From the NCBI GenBank assembly GCA_039201605.1, contig JBCCRO010000030.1, positions 1 through 64,000 on the forward strand: a DNA stretch of 64,000 bases, given 5' to 3'. Shown piece after piece: positions 59,419 through 64,000 of the stretch (within the stretch, counting starts at the first letter, position 1; each line of letters begins with the position of its first letter). The notes below the pieces were generated by a model, which worked only from the letters and a program-made list of their open reading frames with translations, was not told the origin of the DNA and made no database searches. Both the position numbers and the translations under genes were made by a program. The stretch comes from CADEDH01 sp039201605 (GTDB lineage Bacteria > Actinomycetota > Acidimicrobiia > Acidimicrobiales > SZUA-35).

Positions 59419-62400
59419 CTATGGATCCGTTCTGAACAAGTTTGGGGTCGGTCGCGCCGGGGGGAAGGCGCGCCAGCCGTCGGCCGTGCCGACCAGGCCG
59501 AGGCGGCGACCGATGTCGTCGGCCTCGGCATCGTCGAGCTCGGCGGCGTTATGGCGACCGGCTCCCGACGCCGCCGTCGCCCGGTCGAGCAGGCAGAGCA
59601 GCAGCTCGTGGTCGAGCTTCTCCACCCGGGCCTGGTCGATCGCCTCCTCCAGCTCCTCATCGGCCTCGACGGTGACACCGGCGGCCCGGAGGCCGGCGGC
59701 CAGCAACCGTCGGGTCGGCACCTCCACCGTGGCCCCACCGCCGTCGGTCGCGTTGCGGGCCAGGAGCTCGCGGGCCGCCGCCACCGTGTCCGGTCCGGGG
59801 GCGGCGACCTCGAGGAGGAACAGATCGGCGTGGGCCACGAACGCGGTCGAGCTCATGGCCACGAAGTCGGCCCGGGCCGCCTCCAGCAGCTCCCGGGCCT
59901 CGTCGGCCCGACCCTGCCTGCCGGCCAGGCGGCCGAGGTTCATCCGGGTCACGTGCACCGCCATCTCGTAGCCGGCGGCCCTCGCCTTGCGGTTGGCGTC
60001 GGTGAGCAGCTCCCGGGCCTCGTGGTGGTGGCCCTGGTTGGAGCGGATCTCCCCCAGGTTGTTGAGCGACGAGACCACGCCGCTGATATCACCGGCGGAT
60101 GCCCGCAGCCGGTGTGATCGCTCGTGGAGTCTGGCCGCCCGATCCCACTCCCCGGCGTAGTAGGCGGCGATGCCGAGGTTGTTGTACAGGCCCGACTTGA
60201 GCACGGCATCCTCGATGGCGTCGACCAGTTGCTCGGCCTGTTCGGCGTGGTGAGCGGCCTCGGCCCGGCCCTGGTACGTGCCCGCCAGCTGGAGGACGTA
60301 GTGGGCCCGGAAGCGGGCGGCCACGGGGGCCGTGGTGTCGCCCGCCACCGCGGTGGCCGTCTCCCAGCAGTCGTCGTAGCGGCCCTGGCGGAAGCGGATG
60401 CCTGCGATGGCCACCGCCAGCTCGGCCGGCTCGTCGGGGAAGCCGTGGTCGAGCTCGGCGGCGGCGGCCAACCCCCGTCGGTACCAGCGCACCGCCTGGT
60501 CATAGCGGCCCTGTCGTTCCTGGAGTTGGCCCTGCTTGCGGAACAGGGGCAGCCGCTCGTGGTCGCCCGCCGCCAGCAGCGACCGAGCCGACCGGTAGGC
60601 GTCGGTGGCCGTCTCGTAGCGACCGGCCCGCTCGGCGGCGTCACCCAGCTTGGTGGCGACGTGGCTGCGCTGGCGTCGGGTCACGTCCTTGGGGTGTCGA
60701 CCGGCGGCCAGAGCCCGCTGGTAGGCCTCGATCGCCTCCACCGGCGACGACAGGGCGACGGCCCGATCGCCGGCCCGGACCGAGTACGACCAGGCCCGTC
60801 GGTGGGCTCCGGCCTCGCTGAAGTGGCGTGACAGCACGTCGGCCACCTCGTCGATGCGGGCTCCGACCGACGCCTCCAGATGCTCTCCCACCCGCCGGTG
60901 CAGCACCCGACGGCGGGCGAAGGGCAGGCCCTCGTAGGCGGCGTCGCGGTACAGCGTCTGGGTGAACCGCCACCGGCCCGGCCCCGACGGCTCGATCAGC
61001 CCGGCCAACGACTCGTCGTCGAGCCCGACCTCGGCCCGCGAGCCGAGCAGGACGTCGAGCGTCTTGGCCGGGAACGACACCCCGATCACGGCGGCGAGGC
61101 GGATCGCCCGACGGGCGGCGGGCGGCAGATCGTCGATCCGGGTGGCCAGCAGCCTCTCCACCGAGTCGGGCACGGCGCCGCCCGCGGTGCCGACGGCCCG
61201 GGTCAGCTCCAGGGCGAACAGCGGGTTGCCGGCGGCTCGCTCGATGATCACCGCCAGGTCGTCGTCGGACAGGGGTCGCTCCGACGACTCGATCGCCAGT
61301 CGGCGGACGTCGGCGTCGTCGAGGGGTGTCAGCGCGATGCGCTCCAGGTGCTCGCCGTCGAGGGAGGGGCCCTCGGTCTTGGCCCGGCGGCTGACGATGA
61401 CGGTCCACGGTCGATCGAGGGCGGTCCGGGCCAGGTGCTCGACCAGCTCCCGGGAGCCGTCGTCCACCCACTGGGCGTCCTCGACCACCAGCACCGCGTC
61501 CCCGGCGAGGGCCCCGTCGATCAGATCGACGACGGCGTCGTGGATCCGGGCCCGACGGAACTCCTCGCTGATGGCGGCCGCCTCGGGGGTGGCGGGCACG
61601 TCGGCCCCGATGGCCACCGCCAACAGGGGGACCATGGGTGCCAGCGACGGGCAGCGCTCGTCGACGATCTTGGCCAGGATCTCGCCGGTGTGGAGCGGAC
61701 CGGCCAGCGCGTCGAGCCCGAGCCCGGTCCGCAGCATGGTGCGGGCGGCGCCGTAGGGCGTGGTGCGACCGAACTGCGAGGCCGTACCCCGCAACAGGTG
61801 GAAGGCCTGAGACGCCGCCGCCCGTTCGACCGCCTCGGCGATGAGCCGGGTCTTGCCCGACCCGGCCGGACCGACCAGGTCGACCACCCGACCGCCGAGA
61901 TCGATGGCGTGCTGAAGACGGTCGCAGTCCTCGTTCCGGCCGTGCAGCCGCCCCTCGGCGAGCTGCAGCCGGGCGGCGTGCTCGAAGCCGAGCACCCGAT
62001 GGGCGGTGATCGGCTCGCGCTTGCCCTTGACCCGGAGCGGGTCCAGGCGTTCGGAGAGGTAGGTGTCGCGGGCGTCGGCCAGCACGTCGGCCACCGCCAC
62101 CACCTCCCGATCCTCTGCCGGCCCGAGCATCCGGGCCGCGGTGTTGACCACGTCGCCCATCAATGTGTACGTCCGCCGGTAGGTGCTCCCGAGAAACCCG
62201 GCGAAGGCCCGACCGGTCTGGACGCCCTGGTAAAGGGTGAACGGACCGGGGAGGGCGGCCAGGTCGAGGGCGGCCCGGAGCATGGCGTCGCTGGTGTTGC
62301 CCACGTTGCGGGGTGCGCCGGCGCACAGCACCACCTTGAACCCGTCGGGGGCGATGTCGGTGTGGAGGGCGGCCACGTCGTAGCGGTCGACGACGGCCTC

Positions 62401-63219
62401 GATGCCGTCGATCAACCGGGCCAGCTCGGCCGCCGCCACCGCCGGGCCCCGCGCCGCCCGCAGCTCCCCGATACCGCCGACGAGGAGGAAACCGACGGTG
62501 ACCAACCGATGCTCGCCCCCGAGGTCGGCGAAGGCGTCGAGCTGATCGACGACGGCGGTGGGGACGAAGTCGCTCAGCGAGCTGTCGGCGGGGACCCGGC
62601 GGTCGGGGGCGGCGGTGGGGGCGAGGGTCGGGGCGCCCCGGAGGACGCGACCCCCGGCGCTACGGTCGCCGACCAGGGCCGGGTCCACGCAGGCGGCGAT
62701 CGTCGCCGAGGCCAACGTCTGACCCTTGGACGCCGCGCTCTCCAGCTCGATCACCCGGCCTGCCTTCTCGCCGATGATCAGCAGCTCCCGGTGGCCGCCA
62801 CCGACGAGATAGCAGTCGAAGGGGCCGTCGCCCACCCCCACCGTCATGGTCAGCCGCGCCCGGCGGGCCGCCCCCGAGGTGGCGAGGGCCTGCTGCATGG
62901 CCAGGCCGGCGTTCGCCGCCCGCCGCTCGTGATCGTCGCCCCGGAACAGCACGAGCAGGGCGTCGCCCCCGAACGTGATCACCTCGCCGCCGTAGCCGTA
63001 GGCGGCGCCGATGAGGGCCTCGAAGCAGGTGTTGATGAGGACGGTGATCTCCTCGGCTCCGGCCTTGCCCTTCCCGGCCAGACGCTCGGACAGGGCGGTG
63101 AAGCCGGAGATGTCGGCCGACAGCATCGACCCGTCGATGGCCTGCCAGTGGGAGCCGGGCTCCATCGACCGCTCGACGGTGATCCGGGGAACGAAGGGCG
63201 CCAGTCGCGCGGCGTTCAT
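59419..63219 (-). CDS. Soluble-adenylyl-cyclase-like protein: two cyclase-fold domains, AAA ATPase and TPR repeats
   Basis: 1266 aa from ATG 63219, with GGGGGGTGG upstream. Domain 1 (about 28-170) is a class III cyclase with the metal-binding Asp36 (LSADISGF) and Asp86 (FGGDALLVLF). Domain 2 (about 235-405) keeps GRAFAGFLGSTYRRTYTLMG and DVVNTAARM but its first metal position reads TVGFLLVGG, so it is degenerate. Walker A is GPAGSGKT (450-457) and Walker B is VLVVEDAQWVDD. TPR-like helices fill about 840-1200. The layout is that of mammalian soluble adenylyl cyclase and bacterial relatives, with one active and one regulatory cyclase domain. It is the first gene of the signalling block; the kinase gene starts 112 bases downstream. 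Confidence 0.9.
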   Translation of the reverse strand: MNAARLAPFVPRITVERSMEPGSHWQAIDGSMLSADISGFTALSERLAGKGKAGAEEITVLINTCFEALIGAAYGYGGEVITFGGDALLVLFRGDDHERRAANAGLAMQQALATSGAARRARLTMTVGVGDGPFDCYLVGGGHRELLIIGEKAGRVIELESAASKGQTLASATIAACVDPALVGDRSAGGRVLRGAPTLAPTAAPDRRVPADSSLSDFVPTAVVDQLDAFADLGGEHRLVTVGFLLVGGIGELRAARGPAVAAAELARLIDGIEAVVDRYDVAALHTDIAPDGFKVVLCAGAPRNVGNTSDAMLRAALDLAALPGPFTLYQGVQTGRAFAGFLGSTYRRTYTLMGDVVNTAARMLGPAEDREVVAVADVLADARDTYLSERLDPLRVKGKREPITAHRVLGFEHAARLQLAEGRLHGRNEDCDRLQHAIDLGGRVVDLVGPAGSGKTRLIAEAVERAAASQAFHLLRGTASQFGRTTPYGAARTMLRTGLGLDALAGPLHTGEILAKIVDERCPSLAPMVPLLAVAIGADVPATPEAAAISEEFRRARIHDAVVDLIDGALAGDAVLVVEDAQWVDDGSRELVEHLARTALDRPWTVIVSRRAKTEGPSLDGEHLERIALTPLDDADVRRLAIESSERPLSDDDLAVIIERAAGNPLFALELTRAVGTAGGAVPDSVERLLATRIDDLPPAARRAIRLAAVIGVSFPAKTLDVLLGSRAEVGLDDESLAGLIEPSGPGRWRFTQTLYRDAAYEGLPFARRRVLHRRVGEHLEASVGARIDEVADVLSRHFSEAGAHRRAWSYSVRAGDRAVALSSPVEAIEAYQRALAAGRHPKDVTRRQRSHVATKLGDAAERAGRYETATDAYRSARSLLAAGDHERLPLFRKQGQLQERQGRYDQAVRWYRRGLAAAAELDHGFPDEPAELAVAIAGIRFRQGRYDDCWETATAVAGDTTAPVAARFRAHYVLQLAGTYQGRAEAAHHAEQAEQLVDAIEDAVLKSGLYNNLGIAAYYAGEWDRAARLHERSHRLRASAGDISGVVSSLNNLGEIRSNQGHHHEARELLTDANRKARAAGYEMAVHVTRMNLGRLAGRQGRADEARELLEAARADFVAMSSTAFVAHADLFLLEVAAPGPDTVAAARELLARNATDGGGATVEVPTRRLLAAGLRAAGVTVEADEELEEAIDQARVEKLDHELLLCLLDRATAASGAGRHNAAELDDAEADDIGRRLGLVGTADGWRAFPPARPTPNLFRTDP

Positions 63220-63383
63220 GCGGTCCACCCCCCGGATGTATCGATCGTCGGTCGAAGCCGTCGCTGGGCATACCGTAGCGGTCGGCCGCGAGCCGTCGAG
63301 CCGGTTGGGTGTCCCAGCCTGTCGCCGTGGCGGGGGCTTCCGGCCCTTCGGGATGCAGCGAGGATGGTGGATGACCGACACCC

Positions 63384-64000
63384 GTGACGTCGGAGGATGG
63401 GACCGGTCGATGGCTCGGGGCGGCGGTGAGCGTCATGGCGATCGGCTTCGTCGCCGTCCTCCTCGCCGGCGCCATCGGCAGTCTGGCCCCCGACACCGTG
63501 GTGGCGGTGGCCGACCCGTTCGTGTGCGACGGGGAGCTGGTGCGTTCCTCGGTCGCCGGCCCGTCGGGGCAGGGTGGCGAGGCGATCAGCAACGACGTCC
63601 GGTGCGTGGCCGATGACGGCACCGCCCGGGGGATGACGGCCCGGGTGTACCTCACCGCCGGCCTGGTCTACGCCGCGGCGCTGGGGGCGATGGTGGCGGC
63701 GGCGATGGCGCTGCGGCGGGTGCGCCGCCGTCGGCCCGTCACCGAGCGCGCCCGGATCGACCGGTCGGCCCGGATAGGCGTGCGGCTGGTGACAGCGGTG
63801 ATCGCCGCACCTCTGCTCGTGACCGGCCTGACGGCGGATCCGTTGTCCGTCGGCCGCCTGTGGTCGGCGGCGTTCGTGGTGTGGCTCGGGGCGATCCTCG
63901 TCGTCGACCATCCGGTCGACGACCAGGTCGACGAGGTCGACGCCGCCGCCCTGCGCCGTCGGGCGCTGCGCCGCCTTCCCGGTTCGGCCTTCTTTCGGAT
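63384..64000 (+). CDS. Membrane protein, N-terminal part (cut by window edge)
   Basis: 205 residues can be read from a GTG at 63384 to the end of the window with no stop. The N-terminus (MTSEDGTGRW) leads into a membrane helix (AAVSVMAIGFVAVLLAGAIG). An outer loop follows with two Cys (DPFVCDGELV and NDVRCVADDG) that could form a disulfide. Further hydrophobic segments are VYLTAGLVYAAALGAMVAAA, VTAVIAAPLLVTGL and LWSAAFVVWLGAILVV, separated by Arg-rich loops. Codon third positions are strongly G/C, supporting a real gene. I recognise no family. It is divergent from the cyclase-like gene. Confidence 0.65.
   Translation, partial: MTSEDGTGRWLGAAVSVMAIGFVAVLLAGAIGSLAPDTVVAVADPFVCDGELVRSSVAGPSGQGGEAISNDVRCVADDGTARGMTARVYLTAGLVYAAALGAMVAAAMALRRVRRRRPVTERARIDRSARIGVRLVTAVIAAPLLVTGLTADPLSVGRLWSAAFVVWLGAILVVDHPVDDQVDEVDAAALRRRALRRLPGSAFFR

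Noticed and set aside
57580..60117. An 845-residue plus-strand frame
   Set aside because: It is antisense to the PPC lipoprotein, the kinase and part of the cyclase-like gene, all with definite motifs.

Overview
The window is high-GC DNA with dense, mostly GC3-rich genes on both strands. Several gene families point to an actinobacterium: a DUF5753/DUF397 regulator pair, a DivIVA-like coiled-coil protein, a PIG-L deacetylase, a WalkerA-LuxR regulator, an NrtR regulator and a complete liv operon. The acyl-CoA enzymes, amidohydrolases and orphan lipoproteins fit an Acidimicrobiia-like lineage (Ilumatobacter/Iamia type). That placement is an inference from gene content. I saw no tRNA, rRNA, CRISPR array or transposase gene.

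Layout. 1-600: start of a luciferase-like monooxygenase and a GFA-domain remnant. 607-8101 (minus): a five-gene operon of lipoprotein, Rhs/YD-repeat protein, VWD beta-propeller lipoprotein, small acidic protein and PrsW-type membrane protease. 8275-16377: LuxR-type ATPase regulator, PIG-L deacetylase, acyl-CoA dehydrogenase, HtrA protease, esterase and two small proteins. 16391-20056: sigma factor, DUF5753/DUF397 pair and DivIVA-like protein. 20219-24573: Amt ammonium channel, small coupled protein, orphan TRAP binding protein and CapA-like protein.

24635-33430 is a metabolic island that encodes, as far as can be read, a complete route from 4-hydroxybenzoate to pyruvate and oxaloacetate: PobA, LigAB, LigC, LigI, a LigU/PrpF tautomerase, LigJ and LigK. 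A GntR/FCD regulator sits inside it. The same TTGTnnACAA motif is repeated in all three control regions of the island, so the regulator probably governs the whole set.

33444-46941: a beta-propeller protein, a CPA1 antiporter, a Rieske domain fused to a thiamine-diphosphate enzyme, a membrane protein with a propeller, and a divergent NrtR / SPFH + NAD-kinase-like pair around two perfect operator-like palindromes. These are followed by a HAD phosphatase, an FG-GAP-like lipoprotein, an internally deleted rtcB and an alpha/beta hydrolase. 47203-52470: livGFHMK with a good promoter and a terminator. 52734-54284: a 4-coumarate-CoA-ligase-like enzyme. 54367-63219 (minus): a signalling block of a soluble-adenylyl-cyclase-like ATPase/TPR protein, a receptor Ser/Thr kinase, a PPC-repeat lipoprotein and an Hsp70-like ATPase with a TIR-like C-terminal domain. 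A 169-bp near-palindromic MITE-like element lies between the last two. The window ends inside a membrane protein gene.
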